From assembly GCA_900546685.1 (NCBI GenBank), contig UREB01000001.1:1-41473 (forward strand): DNA of 41,473 bases, read 5' to 3'. Below, piece by piece: positions 1-7,618 of the stretch (within the stretch, counting starts at the first letter, position 1; the number at the start of each line of letters is the position of its first letter). Source of the DNA: an uncultured Eubacteriales bacterium (GTDB lineage Bacteria; Bacillota; Clostridia; Christensenellales; QAND01). The notes under the pieces were generated by a model. The model did no database searches. It was not told the DNA's origin and worked only from the letters and a program-made list of their open reading frames with translations. Made by a program: the position numbers and the translations under genes.

Positions 1-423
1 GTCCGCCACTACGTCGTCCGCGCTTTTTTCCGCCTGGTAGCCGCTGGCCACCATATGGCTGCCGGCGTCGATGACGCCACGCAGCACGCTGCGGTCCTCC
101 ACGATCTTGATATACTGCGAAACATTGGCCGTTGTCGGCACAAGGTTGGAAAGCGTGGTCAGGTATTCCATGCCGCCGGCGCTTTCCAGCGTGCCCTGCT
201 GATTCATCTTTTCCAGCACGGTGACAAGGTCTACCGGCTGGCCGTCCAGATGCAGGCTGGCCATGGCCGCATAGATCTTTTGATGGCCGGGGGTATAGAA
301 GTCCTCGGTCGTCAGCGTTTCCATCGCCTGGGTGACGGCATTGGCATCCAGCAGCATGCTGCCCAAAACGGACTGCTCTGCCTCAATGCTGTGCGGCGGC
401 ACGCGCTGTGCGCTGCTGCTCAT
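1..423 (-). CDS. dnaB: Replicative DNA helicase DnaB, N-terminal part (cut by window edge)
   Basis: Hexameric replicative helicase that unwinds DNA at the fork. Only the first 141 codons are inside the window; the frame is open to base 1. The protein begins MSSSAQRVPPHSIEAEQSVL, which is the classic DnaB N-terminal opening (P..IEAEQ.VLG), followed by the helical N-terminal domain that binds primase (D..F....H..I...M..L...G.PVD..T). The ATPase domain lies outside. The ATG at 421-423 has a strong ribosome binding site (AAAGGAGG) a few bases upstream. It follows rplI with a 16-base gap, the usual rplI-dnaB order of Firmicutes, so it is probably co-transcribed with serS and rplI. Confidence 0.95.
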   Translation of the reverse strand, partial: MSSSAQRVPPHSIEAEQSVLGSMLLDANAVTQAMETLTTEDFYTPGHQKIYAAMASLHLDGQPVDLVTVLEKMNQQGTLESAGGMEYLTTLSNLVPTTANVSQYIKIVEDRSVLRGVIDAGSHMVASGYQAEKSADDVVAD

Positions 424-439
424 GGCCCTTCCTCCTTTT

Positions 440-886
440 TTACAGGCTTTCCACCGTTACGGTGATCTTGCAGGATACGTTGGCGTACGGCTTTAGCTCC
501 ACGGTGTAGCTGCCCACCTGCTTGATGGGCTCGGAAAGCACGATCTTTTTCTTATCCAGCTCATAGCCGAACTGCTGGTGCAGCAGGTCTGCAATTTCCT
601 TATTGGTGACAGCGCCAAAGAGCTTCCCGGTCTCGCCTGTCTTTACCTTAAGGGTCAGCTGCTGGCCCTCCAGCTTTTCCGCCTGTGCCTTGGCCTCTGC
701 CAGCTGCACGGCCTGCTTATGCTGGGCGGCCTTTTCCTTAGCAGCGGCGTTGTTGATGTTTTGCTGGGTGGCCTCTACGGCCAGATTTTTACGGAGCAGA
801 AAATTGCGGGCATAGCCGTCGGACACCTCGACGGTCTGCCCCTTTTTGCCCGTGCCCTTTACATCCTGATTCAATACGACCTTCAT
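440..886 (-). CDS. rplI: 50S ribosomal protein L9
   Basis: Component of the large ribosomal subunit that binds 23S rRNA. At 148 residues it has the normal family length. The N-terminal globular domain shows the L9 signature MKVVLNQDVKGTGKKGQTVE with DGYARNFLLRKNLA (residues about 23-36). A long charged connecting helix follows (about 41-75), then the C-terminal domain with GKLFGAVTNKEIADLL. The start ATG is preceded by AAAGGAGG, which sits right after the serS stop codon, so translation of rplI follows serS closely. It lies between serS and dnaB on the same strand. Confidence 0.98.
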   Translation of the reverse strand: MKVVLNQDVKGTGKKGQTVEVSDGYARNFLLRKNLAVEATQQNINNAAAKEKAAQHKQAVQLAEAKAQAEKLEGQQLTLKVKTGETGKLFGAVTNKEIADLLHQQFGYELDKKKIVLSEPIKQVGSYTVELKPYANVSCKITVTVESL

Positions 887-901
887 CGTCTATTTCCTCC
901 T

Positions 902-2332
902 TTATTTTTCAGGCGCTGCAGTTTCGCATCCCATATAGGCCCTAAGCGCCTCCGGGATGGCGATGCTGCCGTCCGCCTGCTGATAATTTTCCATTACAGC
1001 CGCCACCGTGCGCCCCACGGCCAGGCCGGAGCCGTTTAAGGTGTGTACGAACTTCAGTTTGCCGTCGGTATCGCGGAAGCGGATATTCGCCCGGCGCGCC
1101 TGGAACGCTTCGCAGTTGCTGCACGAGGAGATCTCCACATACCGGCCGTAGGACGGCATCCAGACCTCTAAATCGTAGGTTTTGGCGCTGGAGAAGCCGG
1201 CGTCGCCGGTGCAGAGCTGCACCACGCGGTACGGCAGGCCCAGCGTTTGCAAAATGCGCTCAGCGTCGTTTGTCATGCGCTCTAGGTCTTGGTAGCTATC
1301 ATCCGGATGGGCAAAATGCACCATCTCCACTTTATTAAACTGATGCTGGCGGATGATGCCGCGGGTATCCCTTCCGGCGCTGCCCGCCTCGGCGCGGAAG
1401 CAGGCGGAAAATGCGCAGTAGCGCAGCGGCAGCTCCTCCGCTTTTAGGATGCAGTCGCGGTACATATTGGTCACCGGCACTTCGGCGGTGGGGATCAAAA
1501 AGTAATCCTGCCCTACGACCTTGAAGGCATCCTCCTCAAACTTGGGCAGCTGGCCGGTGCCCACCATGCTGTGGCGGTGCACGATGTACGGCGGCAGCAC
1601 CTCGGTATAGCCATGGTCCGCATGGGTATTCATCATGAAGTTAAACAAAGAGCGCTCCAGCCGCGCGCCCAGCCCCTTGTAAAAGGTAAAGCGCGAACCC
1701 GTTACGCGGGCGGCGGCGTCCCAATCGAACCAGCCCAGCGCCTGGCCGAGGTCCCAATGCGCTTTTGGCTCAAAGGCAAACTGCGTGGGCTCGCCCCAGC
1801 GGCGCACCTCCACATTTTCGCTGTCGTCCTTGCCGACCGGCACGCTTTCGTGCTGAATATTGGGAATGGTCAGCAGGATCTCGGTAAAGCGCTTTTCCAG
1901 CGCGTCCACCTTTTGCTTGGCCTCGGCGCCGTCCTCTTTTTTCATCAAGGATAAAAAGCGCTGCTTACTATCCTCAAACGCATCGCCGGCCAGCGCGCCC
2001 GCCTCAGCCTTTTGCGCCGCCTCCAAAAGCAGCGCCCTGGCAGCGCCCTCCGGCGTATCTGCCGCAAACTCTGAGCAAAACGCCTGCACGCGCCCCTGGG
2101 CCTTGGCCAGCGCGTCCGCATCTCCATTGGCCTTTTTCAGCTGCTGCAAAAGCGGCATAAAATTGGAGAGCCGGTTGCGGGAAGCCTGCAACGCCTCGCT
2201 CTGGCCGATGGCGGCCCTCCGCTCTGCGTCCACCGCCATCAATTCGTCGATGACGGCCGGGTCCCCATTGCGGTTCTGTACCGCGGTCTTGACAAACTCC
2301 GGGTTTTGCCGAATGAATTTTGCGTCTAACAT
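902..2332 (-). CDS. serS: Serine--tRNA ligase with an enlarged N-terminal arm
   Basis: Class II synthetase that charges tRNA-Ser (and tRNA-Sec). The ATG at 2330-2332 (MLDAKFIRQNPEF) is chosen because it matches the conserved SerRS opening and has AAGGAG upstream; an upstream in-frame start would add 20 unlikely residues. The protein is 476 residues against about 425-430 for most bacterial SerRS. The extra part is in the tRNA-binding helical arm: the TIPNIQHESVPVG block sits near residue 155 instead of about 115. The catalytic core is normal: motif 2 FRAEAGSAGRDTRG with IRQHQFNKVEM, and motif 3 NGSGLAVGRT..A.MENYQ. It shares a strand with the upstream PfoR-like gene (84-base gap) and with rplI downstream. 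Confidence 0.96.
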   Translation of the reverse strand: MLDAKFIRQNPEFVKTAVQNRNGDPAVIDELMAVDAERRAAIGQSEALQASRNRLSNFMPLLQQLKKANGDADALAKAQGRVQAFCSEFAADTPEGAARALLLEAAQKAEAGALAGDAFEDSKQRFLSLMKKEDGAEAKQKVDALEKRFTEILLTIPNIQHESVPVGKDDSENVEVRRWGEPTQFAFEPKAHWDLGQALGWFDWDAAARVTGSRFTFYKGLGARLERSLFNFMMNTHADHGYTEVLPPYIVHRHSMVGTGQLPKFEEDAFKVVGQDYFLIPTAEVPVTNMYRDCILKAEELPLRYCAFSACFRAEAGSAGRDTRGIIRQHQFNKVEMVHFAHPDDSYQDLERMTNDAERILQTLGLPYRVVQLCTGDAGFSSAKTYDLEVWMPSYGRYVEISSCSNCEAFQARRANIRFRDTDGKLKFVHTLNGSGLAVGRTVAAVMENYQQADGSIAIPEALRAYMGCETAAPEK

Positions 2333-2416
2333 GCCTCGTCTCTCCTTATGGTATATGGTATACATCCTGGGCCCGGCATGCCGTTTGCGCATCCCCGGCC
2401 TTGTTTTCGTATTGCT

Positions 2417-3436
2417 TTATAGATCCAGCTTCATATCGCCGGGCTTGATCCACCCTGCGCGCCGCATGCCGTTGGTGATGACCAGTGTCAACAAAATGGG
2501 CAGGATAAACTGCAAAATCGCCATCTTTAATAAGATCCACACCATCGGCTCGCTACCCGCCATGGCGGCAATGGTGCCAAACTGGCCCACCAGCCCGCTG
2601 GTGCCCATGCCGGCGCCCATGGCGTTGTTTGTCATGGCGAACAACGTGGTGGACAGCGGCCCCAAAATGGCGCTGACAATGATCTCCGGCAGCCAGATCA
2701 CAGGTTTTCTTACGATATTGGGCACTTGCAGCATGCTGGTGCCCAGGCCCTGGCTGATCAGCCCGCCCACGCCGTTTTCCCGGTAGCTGGCCACGGCAAA
2801 GCCCAGCATATTCACACAGCAGCCCACCGTAGCCGCGCCCGCCGCCAGGCCGGAAAGATCCAGCGAAATGGCAATGGCCGCCGAGGAAATGGGGGCTGTG
2901 AGCGCCATACCCATCACCACGCTGACCAGAATGCCCATCGGAATGGGCTGTAATTCTGTGGCCAGGTTGATAAACTTGCCGATGCCCGTCATCATCGCAT
3001 TGATGCCGGGGCCAATCCAGGTAGCGACCAGCCCACCGACAACGATGGTGACAAAGGGCAGCACGACGATATCCACCTTGGTTTTGCCCACCAGAAGGCC
3101 CGCAATCTCCGCCCCGGCCAGGGACGCCAAAAATGCGCCGACCGGCCCGCCCAGCGTATAGCCCAGCGCCCCGGTGGCCGCCGAGGAAAACACCACCAGC
3201 GGCGCATGCTTTAGCCCATAGGCCACAGCCACGCCGATGGCCGCGCCCACCACCGGGCTGGAAGCGGACAGCATTTGGGCAAACGGCGTTAAAAACGAAA
3301 GCCCGGGAATTTTCCCCAGCTGCTGAATGATGAGCCCGATGATCAGCGAGGCAAACAGCCCCTGTGCCATGGCGCCCAGCGCGTCGATAAACCAGCGTTT
3401 CAACAGGCCTTTGATACCGCTTTGCCGTTTGGCCAT
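2417..3436 (-). CDS. PTS IIC-type membrane protein (PfoR-like, PTS_EIIC_2 family)
   Basis: A 339-residue polytopic membrane protein with about 8-10 hydrophobic segments, e.g. LFASLIIGLIIQQL near residue 30 and long Gly/Ala-rich helices to the C-terminus. The sequence style (GAAIGVAVAYGLKHAPLVVF, GPGINAMMTGIGKFIN, TNNAMGAGMGTSGLVGQ) is that of the PTS_EIIC_2 family, which includes Clostridium perfringens PfoR. No IIA, IIB, phosphocarrier or sugar-processing gene is adjacent, so the substrate cannot be inferred and a regulatory or non-PTS transport role is possible. The ATG has AAAGGGG upstream. It lies 41 bases after a small membrane protein gene and 84 bases before serS on the same strand. 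Confidence 0.8.
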   Translation of the reverse strand: MAKRQSGIKGLLKRWFIDALGAMAQGLFASLIIGLIIQQLGKIPGLSFLTPFAQMLSASSPVVGAAIGVAVAYGLKHAPLVVFSSAATGALGYTLGGPVGAFLASLAGAEIAGLLVGKTKVDIVVLPFVTIVVGGLVATWIGPGINAMMTGIGKFINLATELQPIPMGILVSVVMGMALTAPISSAAIAISLDLSGLAAGAATVGCCVNMLGFAVASYRENGVGGLISQGLGTSMLQVPNIVRKPVIWLPEIIVSAILGPLSTTLFAMTNNAMGAGMGTSGLVGQFGTIAAMAGSEPMVWILLKMAILQFILPILLTLVITNGMRRAGWIKPGDMKLDL

Positions 3437-3477
3437 TGGTATTCTTCCCCTTTCCTGCCGCCGGCGCGGCGTTGCCT

Positions 3478-3909
3478 TTATCGTTTTCCCATGCGTTTGT
3501 ATTCCACCCGAATGCCCTGGTTATCCAGCGCGATGACCAGCGGCTTTAGGTCTAAATATTCATGAAAGGAAATGACCTTTTCATCCTTTAGGTGCAGCTC
3601 TACCCCAAGGGCGCTGCCATCATAGGAGGCAAACGCCACCTGGCTGATGGGGATGATGGTTTCCCTGCCGTCCCGGTGCAGACGCACCTCCGTTTCGCCG
3701 GCCCGGTAGTAATCGCGCCCGTATTTGAGGTATACGGCCGCCAAATACGCCACAGCGCCGATGCACAGCGCCGCCGTCAAAATGGTATTCAGCGTGGTAG
3801 GGTCCCCGGGCAGCAGCCAAACTGCGCCCACAGCCACCAGCGCATACAATACGCCGCGGCTGAGCCTTGGCAGCAAGGCCTTCCACGCATAGATCCTCTT
3901 TTGTCTCAT
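3478..3909 (-). CDS. Small membrane protein with two N-terminal helices and a cytosolic beta domain
   Basis: Hypothetical protein of 143 residues. It opens with a basic stretch (MRQKRIYAWKALLPRLSRG), then two adjacent hydrophobic segments (about residues 18-33 and 41-60) and a soluble C-terminal half with alternating charged and hydrophobic residues (E.RLHRDGRETIIPISQV, GVELHLKDEKVISF). That plan, a helical hairpin followed by a roughly 80-residue beta-rich domain, resembles membrane-anchored PH-like proteins; this is inference from pattern only. The start overlaps the preceding gene by four bases (ATGA), so the two are translationally coupled and probably act together. Confidence 0.7.
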   Translation of the reverse strand: MRQKRIYAWKALLPRLSRGVLYALVAVGAVWLLPGDPTTLNTILTAALCIGAVAYLAAVYLKYGRDYYRAGETEVRLHRDGRETIIPISQVAFASYDGSALGVELHLKDEKVISFHEYLDLKPLVIALDNQGIRVEYKRMGKR

Positions 3910-4331
3910 CCTCTGTCTTCTCCCTGCTGTAACTGTTTGCAGTGCGCCGCCAGCAGCTGGATAAAGCCCTGGACATCCTCATACTGGTAGACAAACGCCA
4001 CGCGCTTGGTACCGTTGAGCACCAGCATCATGCGCGCGTGCATGGCGTCGTAAAACATGCCTGTGATGTCGTCATAGGCGATCCTGGTGGCCGGCAAAAA
4101 GGTTTTGCGGATGGCAATGCCCGTTTCATCGGTACGGATCTCGGCAAAAAAGCTCTGGGACAGCACCATCAGCCCATACCAGGCAAACAGCGCGAAAAAC
4201 ACGCCCTCTACCGTTTGCATGGGCTTGGCGCGAAACGCTTCCTGGGCCCAGACAATGCCGAGCGCCAGCATAAGCGCACCAAATAGAAATTTTTGTGCCC
4301 ACCGATTTCGGTTGATGGAAAATGCTCGCAT
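3906..4331 (-). CDS. Small membrane protein, paralogue-like partner of its neighbour
   Basis: Hypothetical protein of 141 residues with the same plan as the next gene: basic start (MRAFSINRNRWAQKF), a hydrophobic segment at about 14-30, a second at about 44-59 (FFALFAWYGLMVLSQSFF), then a soluble domain (IRTDETGIAIRKTFLPATRIAYDDITGMFYD) that could be PH-like. The start codon is one base past the argS stop and the end overlaps the next gene by four bases. Tight packing argues for one transcript with argS. The function is unknown; the pair may form a heteromeric membrane complex. Confidence 0.7.
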   Translation of the reverse strand: MRAFSINRNRWAQKFLFGALMLALGIVWAQEAFRAKPMQTVEGVFFALFAWYGLMVLSQSFFAEIRTDETGIAIRKTFLPATRIAYDDITGMFYDAMHARMMLVLNGTKRVAFVYQYEDVQGFIQLLAAHCKQLQQGEDRG

Positions 4332-4332
4332 A

Positions 4333-6030
4333 TTACATCCTTTCCGGCGATGCGATGCCCAAAAGCCCCAGCCCGGTCTTGAGCACGGTGCGCACCGCTT
4401 TTGTCAGCTGCAGCCGCGCGGCGGTCTGCGCGCTGTCCTCCGTGATGATGCGCTCTTCATAATAAAACCGGTTGTACGCCTGCGCCAGCTCGATGAGCGC
4501 CCGGCTCAAAAGGTACGGCTCGTTTTTCTCCAACGCCGCGGCCACGGCGTCCTTCCAGCCCTCCAGCGCGCGCACGACGGCCGTGGCAAACGGGCCGGAA
4601 AGCGCCGCATCGTCCGGCTGGGCCTCTTGCCATGCCGGGTCGGCTTTCCTTAAGACGCTGCAGCAGCGCGCGCCGGTATATTGCAGGTACGGGGCGGTCT
4701 CCCCGTCAAAGGAGAGAGCACGGTCGTAGGAAAACGCAATGTCCTTGATCCTGGCATTGTACAATACGCCAAACACCACCGCGCCCACGCCGACCTGCTC
4801 GGCCACCGTCTGTTTGTCCGAAAGGTGCGGAGATTTTTCCTCCAAAATTTCGCCCGCGCGCGCGATGGCGCTGTGCAGCACATCCTTGAGCAGCACCACA
4901 TGGCCCTTTCTGGTGGAAAGCGTGGTGCCGTCCGCCATGGAGACCATGCCAAAGGCCACATGCTCCAAATCCTTGGCCCAATCGTAGCCCATCTTTTCCA
5001 CCACTTTGAACCATTGGCGGAAATGCAGGTTCTGCTGATAGGCTACCACATACAAGCACTTGGCAAAATCGTAGGTTTTTTTGCGGTAGAACGCCGCAGC
5101 CAAATCGCGGGTGGCGTATAGGGTGGTGCCGTCGGATTTCAAGATGATACAGGGCGGCATATTGTCTGCGGACAGATCCACCACATACGCGCCCTCGGAG
5201 AGGGTCAGCAGGTGTTTGGCCCGCAGCTCGTCCACCACAGGCTGCATCTTATCGTTGTAAAACGCTTCGCCATTGTAGCTGTCAAACGTGATGCCCAAGA
5301 GATCGTAGATTTTCATGACCTCCTGGATGGTGGCCTGCTTGAACTGATCAAACAGCGCCAGCGCAATTTCGTCGCCGTCCTCGATGCGCTTGAACCAGGC
5401 GCGGCCAAGATCCTCCAGCTGGGGATCCTTTTCCGCTTCCTCGTGGAACTTAACGTACAGGCGCGTCATCTCCTCCACGCCCTTTTCGCGGACGGCGGCT
5501 TCATCGCCCCACAATTCGTAGGCAGCCAGCAGCTTGCCAAACTGCGTGCCCCAATCGCCCAGGTGGTTGATGCCTATGCTCTTGTAGCCCATGAAATTGT
5601 AGAGATTGTACAGGGCATGTCCAATGGCCGTGCTGGAAAGGTGGCCGATATGGAACTGCTTGGCGATGTTGATGCTGCTGTAATCGATGCACACCGTGCG
5701 CCCATGCCCGATATCCTGCGCGCCGTAGCGCTCGCCTTCTAAAAGCGCCTGATCCAGCACGGTACGGGCATACAGCGCTTTGTCCACAGTAAAATTGGCA
5801 TAGCCGCCCGCCACCTCCGCCTTGACAACGCAGGCCGGCATTGCGCTTTCCACAATGCTTTTGGCAATCAGCTGCGGCGCTTTGCGCAGGGTTTTGGCAA
5901 AGGCAAAGCAGGGCAGCGCATAATCGCCCAGGGCCGGGTCCGGCGGGGTTTCTATCAACGGCAATACCTGTTCCAAAGGCGTATCCAGCACCTGGGAAAC
6001 AGCCTTTGCGATCTCTTGTTTGAATGGCAA
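4333..6030 (-). CDS. argS: Arginine--tRNA ligase
   Basis: Class I synthetase charging tRNA-Arg; 565 residues, normal length. Seen in order: the N-terminal Add-1 domain (ALGDYALPCFAFAKTLRK), the HIGH motif as FHIGHLSST, GINHLGDWGTQFGKL, the active-site region GTTLYATRDLAA, the KMSKS-like loop as LSTRKGHVV, and the C-terminal anticodon-binding domain. The start is TTG at 6028-6030, with AAAGGAG nine bases upstream; no better ATG lies nearby. A promoter fits at 6104-6132. The gene is divergent from a tRNA-Arg gene and heads a co-directional run of minus-strand genes. Confidence 0.97.
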   Translation of the reverse strand: MPFKQEIAKAVSQVLDTPLEQVLPLIETPPDPALGDYALPCFAFAKTLRKAPQLIAKSIVESAMPACVVKAEVAGGYANFTVDKALYARTVLDQALLEGERYGAQDIGHGRTVCIDYSSINIAKQFHIGHLSSTAIGHALYNLYNFMGYKSIGINHLGDWGTQFGKLLAAYELWGDEAAVREKGVEEMTRLYVKFHEEAEKDPQLEDLGRAWFKRIEDGDEIALALFDQFKQATIQEVMKIYDLLGITFDSYNGEAFYNDKMQPVVDELRAKHLLTLSEGAYVVDLSADNMPPCIILKSDGTTLYATRDLAAAFYRKKTYDFAKCLYVVAYQQNLHFRQWFKVVEKMGYDWAKDLEHVAFGMVSMADGTTLSTRKGHVVLLKDVLHSAIARAGEILEEKSPHLSDKQTVAEQVGVGAVVFGVLYNARIKDIAFSYDRALSFDGETAPYLQYTGARCCSVLRKADPAWQEAQPDDAALSGPFATAVVRALEGWKDAVAAALEKNEPYLLSRALIELAQAYNRFYYEERIITEDSAQTAARLQLTKAVRTVLKTGLGLLGIASPERM

Positions 6031-6103
6031 CTTTCTCGGCTCCTTTGCCCTCTATCCGCCCAGGGGCGCAGAGGGATGCAAACTTTATACGTATACTTAG
6101 TTT

Positions 6104-6132
6104 ACTATATCACAATCCCCCTATGCTTTCAA
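6104..6132 (-). promoter_or_regulatory. Sigma-A type promoter for argS
   Basis: Read on the minus strand: -35 TTGAAA (6127-6132), a 17-base spacer, and -10 TATAGT (6104-6109). It lies about 75 bases before the argS TTG start. The match is good in both hexamers and in spacing. Confidence 0.7.
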
Positions 6133-6164
6133 TTCTGCACCCCGAAAAACAAGCAATTTTTCTG

Positions 6165-6193
6165 TTGACATTGCGCCGGTTGTGATGTATTAT
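6165..6193 (+). promoter_or_regulatory. Promoter for tRNA-Arg
   Basis: -35 TTGACA (6165-6170) is a perfect match, followed by a 17-base spacer and -10 TATTAT (6188-6193). The tRNA begins 14 bases after the -10. The -35 box is only 32 bases from the -35 of the divergent argS promoter. Confidence 0.8.
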
Positions 6194-6206
6194 ATTTGAG
6201 CACCAT

Positions 6207-6283
6207 GTACCAGTAGCTCAGCTGGATAGAGCGTTTGACTACGAATCAAAAGGTCGGGGGTTCGAATCCCTTCTGGTACACCA
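6207..6283 (+). tRNA. tRNA-Arg (anticodon ACG)
   Basis: A complete cloverleaf of 77 bases. The acceptor stem GTACCAG (6207-6213) pairs fully with CTGGTAC (6273-6279), followed by discriminator A and an encoded CCA. The D arm is GCTC..GAGC. The anticodon arm is TTTGA-CTACGAA-TCAAA, giving anticodon ACG (arginine; A34 would be edited to inosine by TadA). The T arm has the TTCGAAT loop. It lies back-to-back with argS, the gene for its own synthetase. Confidence 0.97.
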
Positions 6284-6320
6284 CAAAAGACCCGAAACCA
6301 TATGGTTTCGGGTCTTTTGT
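6283..6320. terminator. Bidirectional intrinsic terminator
   Basis: A perfect 38-base palindrome centred on CCATATGG (6298-6305), with GACCCGAAACC arms and A/T-rich ends that give T-runs in both directions. It ends the tRNA-Arg transcript on the plus strand and the lipoprotein transcript (6337-6942) on the minus strand. Confidence 0.9.
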
Positions 6321-6336
6321 TATTTATTTTCGTCTG

Positions 6337-6942
6337 TTATGGGGCAAATACGACCGCCATGGTATACGGCCCGTCGCTGCCCACATCCACGCGCGCCACA
6401 TGCCCGGCGCTGTCCACCACATACCGGCGGTATTGGGCGCCCCATACCGAGGCATACGGCGCTTGTTCCGTGACATCGGTTTGCTTCATCTCCACGGTAT
6501 AGACTCGGCTGCCGTTTTCGCCCGGCTCGCACGTGATGGCCTGTATCTCTCCTTTTTGCAAAGGGGTCAGATCCACCCCGGCGATTTCGGACAGCGTACG
6601 GTACTGGGTGGTATCGTCCAGCGCCGTTTCCGGAAGCTCTCCTTCCGGGAGGATCAGCTTGCCGTTTTGGTATTGATACTCGCTTTGGACGCCTTCCGCA
6701 TCCCATCCCTGATGGGTAAAATAGGGCGCTCCGTTTTCAAACGCATACTCTACGGCAACGGACAGCGATTCGCCGTCCTCGGACAGGTTCAAAATCCGAA
6801 ACTGCCCCGCCTGCTGCGCATTGAGCGCCTCCAGCGCCTGGTTCAGCGCCTCCTCCGGTCGGGCGGCACAGCCGCAGACGGCGAGAAGCGCAAAGGCAGA
6901 TGCAGCCACAGCACAGATGGCTCTGAAAGGATGACGGTTCAT
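6337..6942 (-). CDS. Putative lipoprotein
   Basis: 201 residues. The N-terminus has a lipoprotein signal peptide: basic start MNRHPFRA, a hydrophobic core of about 20 residues, and a lipobox ending near residue 25 (LAVCGC). The mature part is acidic and soluble (ILPEGELPETALDDTTQYRT, VYTVEMKQTDVTEQ) and matches no family I recognise. It starts 13 bases after the secreted-protein gene upstream, with AGAGGGAAG as ribosome binding site, so the two probably form one transcript ending at the palindrome 6283-6320. The product would sit on the outer face of the membrane; the function is unknown. Confidence 0.7.
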   Translation of the reverse strand: MNRHPFRAICAVAASAFALLAVCGCAARPEEALNQALEALNAQQAGQFRILNLSEDGESLSVAVEYAFENGAPYFTHQGWDAEGVQSEYQYQNGKLILPEGELPETALDDTTQYRTLSEIAGVDLTPLQKGEIQAITCEPGENGSRVYTVEMKQTDVTEQAPYASVWGAQYRRYVVDSAGHVARVDVGSDGPYTMAVVFAP

Positions 6943-6955
6943 TTTCTTCCCTCTC

Positions 6956-7462
6956 TTAGTAGTAGAAAGTATTCGTTTCTATAAAGTCACGGATCTGGGC
7001 CGCCTCTAAGTGGTACTCCTCTACAGCCCGAACCGCTTGATTCGCAGGGTATTCAGCAAAGCCGCAGCGTTTCATTGTAAGCACCGTAACAGAGGCTGCT
7101 TTTGTATGCCAATAATCTGCAACCCCTATATAAGCGCCCGCATCCGTAAAGCCAAGCTTCAACTGAAACGTGCCGACTGTATAACCCGGCTTTGTGATAG
7201 GATCGCTGTACCTGCGGATAGAATCTCTCCTTTGTGTACGGATCTTATTCTCGGGCTGTACTTCTATCCATCTCGCTTCTCCGCTCTGAATATCCTCTAG
7301 AAGAGTTTCCAGTTCTGCTTTCTCCGCCGGGTCAACTGACCTATCGATCAATTCCATAAGCCACTGCGTATTCTCATCCGGCACGGCAAACGCCGTTCCC
7401 GAGAAAACAAACACAGACATCACAACAGCAAGCAACAAACCAACATATCTATATTTTTTCAT
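6956..7462 (-). CDS. Small secreted protein of unknown function
   Basis: 168 residues with a cleavable Sec signal: MKKYRYVG, a hydrophobic core, and a likely AFA-VPDE cleavage near residue 26. The mature protein has an acidic helical start (ENTQWLMELIDRSVDPAEKA) and a later stretch YTVGTFQLKLGFTDAGAYIG. No family recognised. Codon use and base composition are visibly more A/T-rich than neighbouring genes, which fits recent acquisition or a fast-evolving exported protein. GGAGG lies before the ATG. A promoter candidate with a direct repeat upstream is at 7553-7608. Confidence 0.65.
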   Translation of the reverse strand: MKKYRYVGLLLAVVMSVFVFSGTAFAVPDENTQWLMELIDRSVDPAEKAELETLLEDIQSGEARWIEVQPENKIRTQRRDSIRRYSDPITKPGYTVGTFQLKLGFTDAGAYIGVADYWHTKAASVTVLTMKRCGFAEYPANQAVRAVEEYHLEAAQIRDFIETNTFYY

Positions 7463-7552
7463 CTGTCAAAACCTCCGCGTCTTTTTGGTTCCCTGTCTCC
7501 TCCTTTGATCCAGCGCATCGGAATCACGCCTTTCCATCTCTTGGTAATTAAA

Positions 7553-7608
7553 TTGTTACATAGAAACATAATAGTGTCAATCTATTTTTCAGCCGAATAA
7601 AGCCGAAT
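7553..7608 (-). promoter_or_regulatory. Promoter candidate with a direct repeat just upstream
   Basis: On the minus strand a perfect -35 TTGACA (7575-7580) is followed by a weak -10 (TAACAA, 16-base spacer, or AACAAT, 17). Immediately upstream lies AGCCGAAT twice (plus-strand 7591-7598 and 7601-7608), repeated at a 10-base step, one helical turn. That is the geometry of an activator-dependent promoter. It would serve the two exported proteins downstream. Confidence 0.4.
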
Positions 7609-7618
7609 GGATAAGAGC

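Noticed and set aside
2333..2416. T-box leader before serS
   Set aside because: The gap is only 84 bases, too short for a T-box, and lacks the conserved T-box sequence and an antiterminator.
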